From Rufibacter ruber (lineage in GTDB: Bacteria; Bacteroidota; Bacteroidia; Cytophagales; Hymenobacteraceae), in NCBI RefSeq assembly GCF_001647275.1, contig NZ_LRMM01000025.1, positions 1 through 64,000 on the forward strand: 64,000 nt of DNA, read 5' to 3'. Below, piece after piece: positions 52,832 to 60,764 of this stretch. Under the pieces are notes generated by a model. That model was not told the origin of the DNA. It made no database searches and worked only from the letters and a program-made list of their open reading frames with translations. Position numbers and translations under genes: made by a program. Within the stretch, counting starts at the first letter, position 1. The number at the start of each line of letters is the position of its first letter.

Positions 52832-54528
52832 TGCCAAGAGCTGGATATGTACCTAGAGCAAAGAGAGTAGCCGAACTGGAGAAAGCGGGAAAGCTCCCGG
52901 TGTGCAAGCTGCCAAAGGCACTCACCCCAGAGGTGATTGCCGCGGCCTTGCCTAAAACGCTGAAGCTGGAGACGGCAATGCACCTGGTGAGCTTCATCGC
53001 CAAGGAGCACCGAGTACGCAGAAGCAGGCTCTACAACAACGACCGGGACGCAGCCAACTTCGAGCAGCTTGGCTTTGTCTCCATCCACTCTGACAAGATT
53101 AAGTCCCAGGTGGTGTCAAGGTACCCGGCCTACATAGCGGCTCTAAAAGAAGCTGGCATCATTGAGGTGTTCGACTTCAAGGAGACCGAGGTGGGCAGGA
53201 GCGTTGAGGCGCACAAGAAGATTAAGGAGGCAGAGTTCCTGGAACACCTGGCTTCTCTGACCGAAGACGAGCGCAGGCAGTTTGACGCGCCAGCCAAGAA
53301 GGCAAGAGGAACGGCAGGCAGCGGCTCGTACCAGCCTGACAAGTTCAGCAAGCCATACAAAATATGCGACAGATGGAACGCGATGAACTATGAAGAATAC
53401 CAGCAGTACAGAACAGTCTTCTACACCAACGAAGAGACAATCCTGAAGGTCCTGGAACCGAAGACCGAGAAGGAGATAAAGCTAATCAAGAAGTCCCGCG
53501 AGAAGCTGGTGGACATGGCCGAGGCGATTGTCCAGGCCTGCGACACAGACCGCACCCACCGGATAGTGGAAGGCTGGCTCAACACTCACCTCGGCCTGAT
53601 GAAGACCAACAAGAAGCTGGACTACTTCACCCTGCAAGGCCAGGCGCCACAGGTAGCTGTGATGTACCTGGAGGACTTGAAAGAAGAGTTCTGGTTCAAC
53701 GACTACGAGGCCAAGGGCGGCAGGAAGTACACCCCGCTTTCCAACATGGACAGGAACCTGAGGCCCTTCTTCAGAATCAACGGCGCATTGCCTTGGACTA
53801 TTGACATCAAGAACAGCCAGTTCTTTATGCTGAGCCAGGTAGCCAGACACCCAGCGCAGGCAAAGAAGATGCTGCTTGATACGCCAGAGGAGTTCTATGA
53901 AGACTTCTGCAACGCCATTGACCAGCTGGCTGCGCTTTACGCAACCGACCGGGACACAAAGAACTTCCTGGACGCGGCAGCCGAGGGCAGGGTCTACGAG
54001 TACGTAGCCGCTTCTCTGGGGATAACAAGGGACAAGGCAAAGAAGCTGTTGCTGGGCGTCGTCTTCAGCGGCCAGCTGAACTACCTGAAGACGAAAGAGA
54101 AGCTGTCTGCGGTGGCCGGTGAACTGATTACGCTGGTAGGAAAGCTGAACGACCCAGACAACGCGATGGCCCCGGCCTTTGACGAAGACCAGTTCAGAAT
54201 CAAGGGCAGCAAGCTTCAGCTCAACCGCCTGAAGAAAGGAAAGCCCAACACCCTGGCCAAGCTGCTACAGCACTTCGAGTCGGTGATGTTCATTGACAAG
54301 GCGGCAGTGATAGCGGTAATCAAGTCCGTCAACAAGTACGACTTCGAGACCATACATGACAGCTTCCACTGCCACCCGGACGATGTGGAGGCCCTGCAGG
54401 TGATGCTGGAACAGGTGTTCGTACTGGGCGGTTTTGACAAGCCTACTGTAGAGTCGCACCAGCTCAGCGAGGAGTACCCGGCAAAGGCCTTCGCTGAGAA
54501 ATTCAAGAAGAAAAAACAGAGAAACTAA
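52831..54528 (+). CDS. divergent single-subunit (T7-like/family A) polymerase
   Basis: A 565-residue protein with the three palm/finger motifs of the family A/T7 RNA polymerase fold in the right order. Motif A: PWTIDIKNSQFFMLSQVA (Asp about 325). Motif B: ITRDKAKKLLLGVVFSG (Arg about 400, Lys about 404-405, FSG in place of YG), alike to the TR-x-x-x-K...YG pattern of T7 RNA polymerase. Motif C: FETIHDSFHCHPDD (His509-Asp510), very close to IHDSF of T7 RNA polymerase. Between B and C, LAKLLQHFESVMF resembles the Q-x-x-E/D stretch of those enzymes. It is far shorter than T7 RNA polymerase (883). Related hypothetical proteins with IDIKNSQ and TIHDS motifs exist in phages and plasmids as I remember. 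Whether it makes RNA or DNA is open. Confidence 0.65.
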   Translation: MPRAGYVPRAKRVAELEKAGKLPVCKLPKALTPEVIAAALPKTLKLETAMHLVSFIAKEHRVRRSRLYNNDRDAANFEQLGFVSIHSDKIKSQVVSRYPAYIAALKEAGIIEVFDFKETEVGRSVEAHKKIKEAEFLEHLASLTEDERRQFDAPAKKARGTAGSGSYQPDKFSKPYKICDRWNAMNYEEYQQYRTVFYTNEETILKVLEPKTEKEIKLIKKSREKLVDMAEAIVQACDTDRTHRIVEGWLNTHLGLMKTNKKLDYFTLQGQAPQVAVMYLEDLKEEFWFNDYEAKGGRKYTPLSNMDRNLRPFFRINGALPWTIDIKNSQFFMLSQVARHPAQAKKMLLDTPEEFYEDFCNAIDQLAALYATDRDTKNFLDAAAEGRVYEYVAASLGITRDKAKKLLLGVVFSGQLNYLKTKEKLSAVAGELITLVGKLNDPDNAMAPAFDEDQFRIKGSKLQLNRLKKGKPNTLAKLLQHFESVMFIDKAAVIAVIKSVNKYDFETIHDSFHCHPDDVEALQVMLEQVFVLGGFDKPTVESHQLSEEYPAKAFAEKFKKKKQRN

Positions 54529-54529
54529 G

Positions 54530-55237
54530 ATGGAATCAAATGCCATAGAGACCCAAGAAACGACGGAATGCCCCGACCACCACAAGGACTTCTGCTGGTG
54601 CTTCAAGAACGCAACCGCAAACTGGCGCAAAGAGAGACGCGACCGGTCTGTTGCCGCAATCACAAAGATGCTGGACACCCACAAGGTGAACTACGAGGAG
54701 TCCAATGTGCCAAACGTTGTGCTGGTCAAAGCAGACGGCCTGCCCGACATTTTCCTGTCGCTTGTGAAGGAGGACAGCTCGGCGCCATACAAGATAAGAG
54801 AAGTCGGCACCAACGACTGGACCACCATCAAGAGGCCCGACTTCATCCACCTGTACGGCGGTAGGAAAAAGAAAGCCAAGGCCCCGGAGAAAGTGCGGAT
54901 AGGCTTCGGCAAGTACGCCGGCAAAAATGTGGGCGAGGTCCTGGAAGAGAACCCGCTGTACCTGCTGTGGGCACTTAGAAGCGGCTACTGCACATTGCCA
55001 CTAACCGAAGCCATTAACGCGGCCCTGAGCAAGCCCGAGAACGCTGCCAAGGTAGAAGCTGCCGCGGCAGAGGAAGATGCGGCAGAGGTGCACTTAATGC
55101 CATTTGGCAAGTACCGGGGGCAGCCGCTCAAGGATGTGTTCGTCAAAGACCCAGGCTACTTTGAGTGGCTAATGACAAAAGAGATAACGCGACCGCTGCG
55201 CAGGAGCATCGAGAATTACTTACCCGCCAGCGAATAA
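54530..55237 (+). CDS. protein with two exonuclease X C-terminal-like modules
   Basis: A 235-residue protein. After a Cys/His-containing N-terminus (CPDHHKDFCWCFKNA, a possible zinc site), two copies of the same module follow: RIGFGKYAGKNVGEVLEENP...LWAL (about 122-148) and LMPFGKYRGQPLKDVFVKDP...EWLM (about 188-215). FGKY-x-G-x-x-x-x-x-V...DP-x-Y-x-x-W is the ExoX C-terminal/DUF3820 signature. No exonuclease domain is present. It directly follows the polymerase-like gene, so a replication role is likely. Confidence 0.7.
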   Translation: MESNAIETQETTECPDHHKDFCWCFKNATANWRKERRDRSVAAITKMLDTHKVNYEESNVPNVVLVKADGLPDIFLSLVKEDSSAPYKIREVGTNDWTTIKRPDFIHLYGGRKKKAKAPEKVRIGFGKYAGKNVGEVLEENPLYLLWALRSGYCTLPLTEAINAALSKPENAAKVEAAAAEEDAAEVHLMPFGKYRGQPLKDVFVKDPGYFEWLMTKEITRPLRRSIENYLPASE

Positions 55238-55262
55238 AGATTTTTGTTTTTAATCCCAGTAA

Positions 55263-55290
55263 AAGCCCGCTGCCCTGTGGCGGGCCTTTC
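55263..55290 (+). terminator. factor-independent terminator
   Basis: Stem GCCCGC / GCGGGC with loop TGCCCTGTG and the tail TTTCTT, after the ExoX-C-like gene. Confidence 0.8.
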
Positions 55291-55344
55291 TTCACCCATC
55301 GCATCACTTCATTTTTTTTTTTAACCTTTACTTATTTCAACACA

Positions 55345-56493
55345 ATGCCAAGTACATACAAAGTTATCAACGAAGACCAGTCACCGCTTACACCAGAGCA
55401 GATTGCCGAACTTATGGAAGGTGTCGCGGGGGCTGTCAAGGTTTTCTCCGAAGAGTCCAGAGAGAGATTGACCAAGCTAAACAATCTTACCGTCAGCGAG
55501 ACTGAAGACCTTTACGGCAAAAGCTTTGATGATTTGCTGCAACAGATAGAAGAGTCCATAAACCGTTTGCCGCAAGGCTTGGTAATTTACCGGGCCGAAA
55601 TTGCGGACGATTTAGGTCGCATAGCAACAAACATACTTTTGGACAGGCAGCACTATGAAGAAACCAAAGACCCAAGAAGCGCCCCTGGAACATACCCAGT
55701 ACAATGGCCAAATGAGTGGGTTAGGTTATACATCGCAGACGAACATTTTGCGTTACTCAAGGTACTAACCACACACCGGGTAGCTGAGCAAGACAGCAAA
55801 AGATGGCTTGATTTAAACTTCACTGTAGGGCTGGAATGGGAAGGAAAACACATTAACTTAAGCGACACCCTACGAGGATACCCCTACAGCAAGAGCGCCC
55901 GAAAAACAGTAAACGACGCTTTCCGGGCCCACCATACCGACTACACCGAGCAGGCTAAGGCATTGGCGACTGAAGGCAAATCTTTCTTCGAGCTGTACAC
56001 TTTCTCATCAGTAAGAGAAGCATTAGCTTCCAATGTGTTTATCGGTAGACAGAATTACGCGACGAGTGATGTAGTAGTAGCCAAAGAGCCATTTGAATTT
56101 GATGAGTCGCTAGCACATCGCTTTTGGGATGTAATCTGTTTAACCAACCAGAAGTTGCTACAGGTCAAGCGACAGCCCGACGCCAAATTGGAAGGTATGG
56201 TTAAGATACTTGACTACACAGATGTTGAGGAGGTGTTTTTTCCGGGAGAGCCCTTAACGGTGTTCCCAAACTCCTTCTATGGAAAGCTGAGCAGGCTGCA
56301 CTTTACCGGTGCTAAGCTGTTCGCGCCGGGAACCGAGTCAGAAGAGTGCAACGGCAACCTGAAGCTGTCGTACCAGAGCCTGAACAAGAAGCACAAGGAC
56401 AAGCACATACAGGCAGACTGCTACCTTTTCTTCGTCGAGGGCGTCCAGTACATCAAGGTAAACGACCTCTACGCGACCGAAAAGGCCATTTAA
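55345..56493 (+). CDS. 382-residue phage protein, unknown
   Basis: A cytosolic-looking mixed alpha/beta protein (STYKVINEDQSPLTPEQIAE at the start; later FFVEGVQYIKVNDLYATEK at the end). ATG 55345 follows an A/T-rich leader; the open frame upstream crosses a terminator and is rejected. No motif or family recognised. Standing alone between a terminator and the secreted-protein gene. Confidence 0.6.
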   Translation: MPSTYKVINEDQSPLTPEQIAELMEGVAGAVKVFSEESRERLTKLNNLTVSETEDLYGKSFDDLLQQIEESINRLPQGLVIYRAEIADDLGRIATNILLDRQHYEETKDPRSAPGTYPVQWPNEWVRLYIADEHFALLKVLTTHRVAEQDSKRWLDLNFTVGLEWEGKHINLSDTLRGYPYSKSARKTVNDAFRAHHTDYTEQAKALATEGKSFFELYTFSSVREALASNVFIGRQNYATSDVVVAKEPFEFDESLAHRFWDVICLTNQKLLQVKRQPDAKLEGMVKILDYTDVEEVFFPGEPLTVFPNSFYGKLSRLHFTGAKLFAPGTESEECNGNLKLSYQSLNKKHKDKHIQADCYLFFVEGVQYIKVNDLYATEKAI

Positions 56494-56534
56494 CCCCAAT
56501 TTCTAGGCCTTCGCAAAACGAATCAATATTTCTC

Positions 56535-56544
56535 TTATACTCGC
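56535..56544 (+). promoter_or_regulatory. TATACTCG motif before the secreted-protein gene
   Basis: TTATACTCGC 24 bases before ATG 56568. One of four similar CTAYACTCG units upstream of early-region genes (others at 60765, 61260 and 63255). Confidence 0.5.
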
Positions 56545-56567
56545 ACAGGACCTTTAAAACACAGATT

Positions 56568-57071
56568 ATGAAGAGATTATTACTGATTGCTGCACTGGCG
56601 GCGACCGCACTCACCGCCCAGGCGCAGTGCGAGAAGACCAAGATTAAGAAGCGGGGCGAGACCTACCGGCTGCTGCCTACGCTGGCGGAGAACGGCATGA
56701 TAAACGCCGTCAAGTCTTTCACACCGGCCAGCCCGAAGCTCGGCACCGCGCTGGTGACCTTCTACGTCACCGTACCGGAAAAGGCGGAGAAGCCAAAGTC
56801 GTTCCGCATAGAGTTTTCTGACGGCACCGCCTACGATGCGCCCGCGACAGACAAGTCTCTGGCAGTGTCTCCGGCAGACAGCGGCAAGTACCAGCTCAGG
56901 GCCAACATCTACTACCAGTGGGGCGTCATCGACCTGATGGACAAGACGATAACCAGCTACAGCATAGGCGGCCACAAGGTGACCCTGACGCCGCAGCGGG
57001 CCGAACGGCTGAAGATGGAGCTCTACTGCCTGAGCAAGTTCAACAACGTAGACGCCATCCTTATGGACTAA
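56568..57071 (+). CDS. exported phage-encoded protein
   Basis: A 167-residue protein with a clear signal peptide (KRLLLIAALAATALTAQAQ, cleavage likely after AQA), then a beta-sandwich-like domain (GTALVTFYVTVPEKAEKP). ATG 56568 is chosen because it starts the signal peptide and lies behind the TATACTCG motif. A prophage gene for an exported protein could change the lysogen's surface or exclude other phages; the function is not known. Terminator follows. Confidence 0.65.
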   Translation: MKRLLLIAALAATALTAQAQCEKTKIKKRGETYRLLPTLAENGMINAVKSFTPASPKLGTALVTFYVTVPEKAEKPKSFRIEFSDGTAYDAPATDKSLAVSPADSGKYQLRANIYYQWGVIDLMDKTITSYSIGGHKVTLTPQRAERLKMELYCLSKFNNVDAILMD

Positions 57072-57098
57072 AGATTTTTTGAGGTTGACACCTGGAAA

Positions 57099-57127
57099 GG
57101 GCCACTGTTTTGCGGTGGCCTTTTTTT
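57099..57127 (+). terminator. factor-independent terminator
   Basis: Stem GGCCAC / GTGGCC with loop TGTTTTGCG and a run of seven T. Directly before the motif at 57149. Confidence 0.85.
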
Positions 57128-57148
57128 ATGCCTTAGGAGAAGCAAAGC

Positions 57149-57160
57149 GGCATATATAGG
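57149..57160 (+). promoter_or_regulatory. CATATATAGG motif before sigma gene
   Basis: GGCATATATAGG, a variant with one A less, 22 bases after a terminator and two bases before ATG 57163. Confidence 0.55.
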
Positions 57161-57162
57161 TG

Positions 57163-57717
57163 ATGAGAGACATAGTAGACATCATCACCGACTGCCTGAC
57201 CCCGAAGATGCGGAAGGTAGTGATAGGCGCATTCCACAAGCGCTTCGGCCACAGCCCTGGCGACATAGACGAGTACATCCAGATGGCAGCCATCAAGGTG
57301 TACGAGCGGTTCAGGGACGAGCCAGACACCGAACGGCTGGACAGCCACCTGAACACCTACTTCTGCACCGCCGCCATAAACCTCTACATAGACAAGGGGC
57401 GGTACGAGCTGAAGCGGCCAACAGTGAGGTACGACGCCCTGGAAGACGCGCAGACGTTCCTGGAACCCCTGTCGGTACAGGAAAGCCCATACGAGGAGGA
57501 AGACCAGACAGACTACAACCTAGCCCTGCGGGTGCTCAAGGAGCTGCCAGACGAGTGCAGAATCCCGCTGGAGATGTACGCCGCCGGTGACTCGTACCAA
57601 GAGATTGCAGAGCAGCTGGGCTGGAACCTGAACACCGTAAAAGTGCGGATAAAACGCGGAAGGGATTTGTGTAAAATAAACCGCGAAAAGTTGCGAAAAC
57701 GCGAAAAGCGGGAATAA
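57163..57717 (+). CDS. ECF-like sigma factor
   Basis: A 184-residue protein. Residues 25-85 look like sigma region 2 (IDEYIQMAAIKVYERFRD, then LNTYFCTAAINLYIDKGR) and residues 125-175 like region 4 with a helix-turn-helix (LKELPDECRIPLEMYAAGDS, then YQEIAEQLGWNLNTVKVRIK). Both regions are present and the order is right, so it could direct core RNA polymerase to phage promoters. ATG 57163 lies directly behind the motif; GTG 57160 is also open. Confidence 0.75.
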   Translation: MRDIVDIITDCLTPKMRKVVIGAFHKRFGHSPGDIDEYIQMAAIKVYERFRDEPDTERLDSHLNTYFCTAAINLYIDKGRYELKRPTVRYDALEDAQTFLEPLSVQESPYEEEDQTDYNLALRVLKELPDECRIPLEMYAAGDSYQEIAEQLGWNLNTVKVRIKRGRDLCKINREKLRKREKRE

Positions 57718-57750
57718 AAGTGTGATATATAATTAAAACAAAGCAACACA

Positions 57751-57855
57751 ATGAAAACACTTTACGACATCGCAACCAAGGACCGGTACACCTGCTTCTT
57801 CTCTGGAATATCAGTAGGAACAATCATCCAACTAGTAGCTAATCTGGTATGGTAA
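57751..57855 (+). CDS. 34-residue membrane peptide
   Basis: MKTLYDIATKDRYTCFFSGI then a hydrophobic end (VGTIIQLVANLVW). Start ATG 57751 follows a TGATATATAATTAAA stretch by some 20 bases; the stop overlaps the next start (ATGGTAA). Tiny, but the tight overlaps of four frames here support a real operon. Confidence 0.45.
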   Translation: MKTLYDIATKDRYTCFFSGISVGTIIQLVANLVW

Positions 57856-57971
57856 GCGCGCACTGGGAAATACCGTTCACCATTATTTCATTCTATCTCA
57901 AAAGAAGGAAACGCAGACCAGCCAAGTTAGCGGCGGTAGTAAAAATCGGTAAAATGCAACGGATAATATGA
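57849..57971 (+). CDS. 40-residue basic peptide
   Basis: An overlapping small frame rich in Lys/Arg (SFYLKRRKRRPAKLAAVVKI). Its ATG overlaps the preceding stop and its own stop overlaps the next start (ATATGATAC). Evidence is only the coupled layout. Confidence 0.35.
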   Translation: MVSAHWEIPFTIISFYLKRRKRRPAKLAAVVKIGKMQRII

Positions 57972-58129
57972 TACTGAGACTGGTAATTGACGGCCAAGAG
58001 AGAGCCTACGAACTGACATACGACCCCGACCACCGGCTCACCTCAGCTGAAGAGAAAGAGGCACTGAACGCTTCCATAATGGAGGACATAAAAAGAGCAA
58101 TCGCGCAAGCGGCCCAAGAAAATGACTAA
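57968..58129 (+). CDS. 53-residue phage protein
   Basis: MILRLVIDGQERAYELTYDP begins a small alpha/beta protein with an acidic helical tail. It overlaps the previous gene by four bases and the next by eight. Unknown function. Confidence 0.5.
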   Translation: MILRLVIDGQERAYELTYDPDHRLTSAEEKEALNASIMEDIKRAIAQAAQEND

Positions 58130-58424
58130 CGAGCAAACAACAACCCTAATCGCAGCCATCTACGCCGACAAACAAATCAGAATGGCACCTATTACGCTTA
58201 GAGAAGCAGAACTGGCCGAGGCACTAACGATACCCGGCCAAAGCATTTACACCTTTGTGACCTACACCCTGAAAGGAATTGGCGGACTTACACCAGACAA
58301 GATGTATCACTCTGTTGGCTTACGGAATGATGTCTACCTGAAAAGGGCTATAACAGAATTACAAAAGGCGCACATCCTATCGCTAGGTTTTAATTTGGAT
58401 GATTTAAAAACGGAGAACGACTAA
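58122..58424 (+). CDS. 100-residue phage protein
   Basis: A helical protein (MTNEQTTTLIAAIYADKQIR; later KRAITELQKAHILSLGF). It overlaps the upstream gene and ends two bases before the next. No family recognised. Confidence 0.55.
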   Translation: MTNEQTTTLIAAIYADKQIRMAPITLREAELAEALTIPGQSIYTFVTYTLKGIGGLTPDKMYHSVGLRNDVYLKRAITELQKAHILSLGFNLDDLKTEND

Positions 58425-58426
58425 CG

Positions 58427-58843
58427 ATGAACTTAACAGCAGCAGAACTAATAATAATACCCCTAGCCGTAATCGGTTTCTTCGCACTCATCTTATTCAT
58501 ATACCTACAGTATGAAAGCAGCAGGGACAACAAAGCCGCCCGCAAACAGCGAGAAGAGTGGGCGGCCAAAGAACAGAAACTCCTTACCAAAGGAGCAGAA
58601 GGACTGACAGAGATTGAGATGTACCAGTTAGAAGGTAAAGGCAGAAGGTTTTACCACTTAGACGGCGGGCCGGTATTCCCTACACAAGAAGAGATAAACG
58701 CACAAGAACTACAAGAGGTAAAACACCTACTGAAAAACGTTGAGCAGCAACTGAACGAAATCAAAGCTAATACTGACCGAAGACCAATAACTGTAGACAA
58801 TCTAATAGATGCAGTAGATAATATAACGAGGCAATACAGCTAA
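58427..58843 (+). CDS. single-pass membrane protein with coiled coil
   Basis: A 138-residue protein: residues 6-28 are a membrane helix (AELIIIPLAVIGFFALILFI), followed by a charged helix and a coiled coil (EVKHLLKNVEQQLNEIKAN). Last gene before a terminator in the tight small-gene operon. It may tether the small proteins to the membrane; this is inference. Confidence 0.55.
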   Translation: MNLTAAELIIIPLAVIGFFALILFIYLQYESSRDNKAARKQREEWAAKEQKLLTKGAEGLTEIEMYQLEGKGRRFYHLDGGPVFPTQEEINAQELQEVKHLLKNVEQQLNEIKANTDRRPITVDNLIDAVDNITRQYS

Positions 58844-58915
58844 GACTTCACTCCCGCTCTACAGTATAACATAAGAATCTTGTGACATTGATTTATTTGT
58901 TTTTTTAGTTTGCTA

Positions 58916-58953
58916 AGAGGCCTAAGTGTAGTGACTTAGGTCTCTTTTTTTTT
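58916..58953 (+). terminator. factor-independent terminator
   Basis: Stem CCTAAGT / ACTTAGG with loop GTAGTG and a run of ten T in the tail (TCTCTTTTTTTTT). Confidence 0.88.
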
Positions 58954-59008
58954 AATCTAACACCCGCAAATAAGTTTATCTTTACATTGCACATAAATCT
59001 ATACATAA

Positions 59009-59509
59009 ATGAACTACCACACTATTGAAATAACAGAACCATCAGCAAACGGCAGCGATACGCTTGCAGTCGGCTTATACATTGAACATGAATTCGAGCA
59101 TTTCAAGAAAGACACCAAAGAGCTGAAAATCTACGAGGATTCTATTGTAGACGGTACTCGAAAACGCATACCCAGCACACTACCCCGCAGTCGCTATGAC
59201 ATCAGATATTTTGAGCAAATAGAAGACGAACAACAATCATATTTGTTCAAGGGTTTGTTCATCGCAGTATATGAGAAAGACGGCAGATTCTACGAGAAGT
59301 ATTTCAAGACAGACAACGACGCCCATAAATTCCTACATGACAATACTGGTCTAATGCCATTGGCCGTAGTTACGCCAGATGAAGGGGTAATCCCTTACAA
59401 AATAGATGGCAGTGACTATCCGTTCAAGGACAAGCTAGAAGCAGCGGCAAAGGTGTTAAACTACCAGCTTTTCCATGTACAATTAACCCCTAGAAGATTC
59501 TCACACTAA
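59009..59509 (+). CDS. 166-residue phage protein
   Basis: A mixed protein (MNYHTIEITEPSANGSDTLA; then YDIRYFEQIEDEQQSYLFKG and YEKYFKTDNDAHKFLHDN). Stand-alone gene between two terminators. No family recognised. Confidence 0.55.
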   Translation: MNYHTIEITEPSANGSDTLAVGLYIEHEFEHFKKDTKELKIYEDSIVDGTRKRIPSTLPRSRYDIRYFEQIEDEQQSYLFKGLFIAVYEKDGRFYEKYFKTDNDAHKFLHDNTGLMPLAVVTPDEGVIPYKIDGSDYPFKDKLEAAAKVLNYQLFHVQLTPRRFSH

Positions 59510-59533
59510 AACATCACAGCAGTGACTATAAGG

Positions 59534-59565
59534 AAGCCTTGGGCGTAATGTCTGAGGCTTTTTTA
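59534..59565 (+). terminator. factor-independent terminator
   Basis: Stem AAGCCT / AGGCTT with a 15-base loop followed by TTTTT, after the 166-residue protein gene. Confidence 0.7.
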
Positions 59566-59883
59566 TGCCTTTTTCGCAGCGCTTGGTGAAGAGGATTCCT
59601 TAACTGATGTAGATGCTAATAAAGCTATCCAGACAAGCCTGGTGCCTACCATTTGGGCCCGAAATAAGCTTTTTGCATTGCCTTGTGGCGAAAGTAAAGT
59701 TTCCTTTACATTCATTCCGCCTAATATACTCAGCCAAACGTCCCTCCTTGCCTTCCCAATCCCCGACAGCGTCGTTTCGTCATAGTGTCGTTGCGTCATA
59801 CGTCGCTGTGTCACATACACTTACATCCTAAATGTCTTGAACGAGCGACCCTGCCTTTTAGGATTCCGCCCCTCCCCTGTGCA

Positions 59884-59926
59884 GCGTTGGTAAGTTGTTA
59901 GTAACTATTTGCTAAAAGGCTACATC
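59884..59926 (+). repeat. 45 bp leader repeat, copy 1
   Basis: CGTTGGTAAGTTGTTAGTAA and the following CTATTTGCTAAAAGGCTA correspond to 61201-61243. It lies about 90 bases upstream of the gene at 60015; the other copy is about 60 bases upstream of the gene at 61300. Confidence 0.6.
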
Positions 59927-60014
59927 GGTGTCTCGACTTCTACTATCTTCGGTATGTTCAACAGCCACTAAGAATAGTGCAACTAATGGACGGAAACCTT
60001 AACCATATAAGATA

Positions 60015-60341
60015 GTGAAAAACGACGACTTCATTAACAGAATGCTGAAGCGGCCAATAGCCACAATCACACTCAGCAAGACGCAGATTAAGCAGGCAGT
60101 TGGAAGAGCTACCAAGCTGGAGCCCTCAGAGATTGGTCAGTTCTCTAACACTAAAAAGGTCTACATCCATTGGCCCCTAGAAAACAAGCCAAGCAGAATA
60201 GAGGTTGACCAAGTAATCATTGAGCTGAGGAAGCTGACCAACCACAACACAGACAGCATCCACTCCTACACTGAACGCGGCAACCTAGTGATACTGATTA
60301 CACCGCAAATCTCCTACCCCATCCAACTACTCAACAACTAA
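60015..60341 (+). CDS. 108-residue phage protein
   Basis: Starts GTG 60015. The protein (KNDDFINRMLKRPIATITLS; then IEVDQVIIELRKLTNHNTD) is basic and mixed alpha/beta. Unknown. Its leader shares the 45 bp repeat with the gene at 61300. A terminator stem GAGGGC / GCCCTC lies at 60349-60375. Confidence 0.5.
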   Translation: MKNDDFINRMLKRPIATITLSKTQIKQAVGRATKLEPSEIGQFSNTKKVYIHWPLENKPSRIEVDQVIIELRKLTNHNTDSIHSYTERGNLVILITPQISYPIQLLNN

Positions 60342-60392
60342 ACAATCAGAGGGCTGCCAATGCGGTGGCCCTCACATTAAAAGCCCACCACA

Positions 60393-60686
60393 ATGAAACT
60401 TAAAGACTTCACCATCAACAGCAAACAGGACGTAGTAGACTTCTTCATCTACGTAATGAGGGACCTGAAAGTGAACTTCCACCCTGACGACACCTTCCAC
60501 AGCACCATCAATGCAGACACCAAGGAAGACACCTTCACACCTGAAGAGGCCGACCACCTAGACGCGATAGTGAATGAGTGCTGGACCTACTGCCAAGCCA
60601 ACAACCTAGACATCTGCAATGTGGCTAACGAAGTGTTCAGAATGATTTACTACACAAGGAATCCGCAGAACAACGTCAAGCACTAG
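60393..60686 (+). CDS. 97-residue acidic phage protein
   Basis: A helical, acidic protein (KLKDFTINSKQDVVDFFIYV; later ANNLDICNVANEVFRMIYY). It lies between two terminators, so it must have its own promoter or read-through. No family recognised. Confidence 0.5.
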   Translation: MKLKDFTINSKQDVVDFFIYVMRDLKVNFHPDDTFHSTINADTKEDTFTPEEADHLDAIVNECWTYCQANNLDICNVANEVFRMIYYTRNPQNNVKH

Positions 60687-60691
60687 CAGCA

Positions 60692-60722
60692 GAGAGGGCT
60701 GCAATTATTTTGCAGCCCTCTA
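60692..60722 (+). terminator. factor-independent terminator
   Basis: Stem AGAGGGCTGCAA / TTGCAGCCCTCT with loop TTATTT, then TAAAAATAATT. Follows the acidic protein gene. Confidence 0.8.
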
Positions 60723-60764
60723 AAAATAATTCAATTACAGAGAGCCAGCGGATCAGTTTATCTG

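Larger units (their letters stand above)
59510..60014. other. noncoding stretch with terminator and repeat
   Basis: About 500 bases without a convincing gene. A terminator stem AAGCCT / AGGCTT with a T tail lies at 59534-59565; repeated TCGTTTCGTCATAG and TCGTTGCGTCATAC units lie near 59770-59800; and the repeat shared with 61201 lies at 59884-59926. Frames in both directions are open but lack protein character. Confidence 0.45.

Noticed and set aside
59563-59820. Minus-strand frame of 85 codons
   Set aside because: It covers a terminator tail and short repeats and has no promoter; the protein has no recognisable character. Kept as noncoding.
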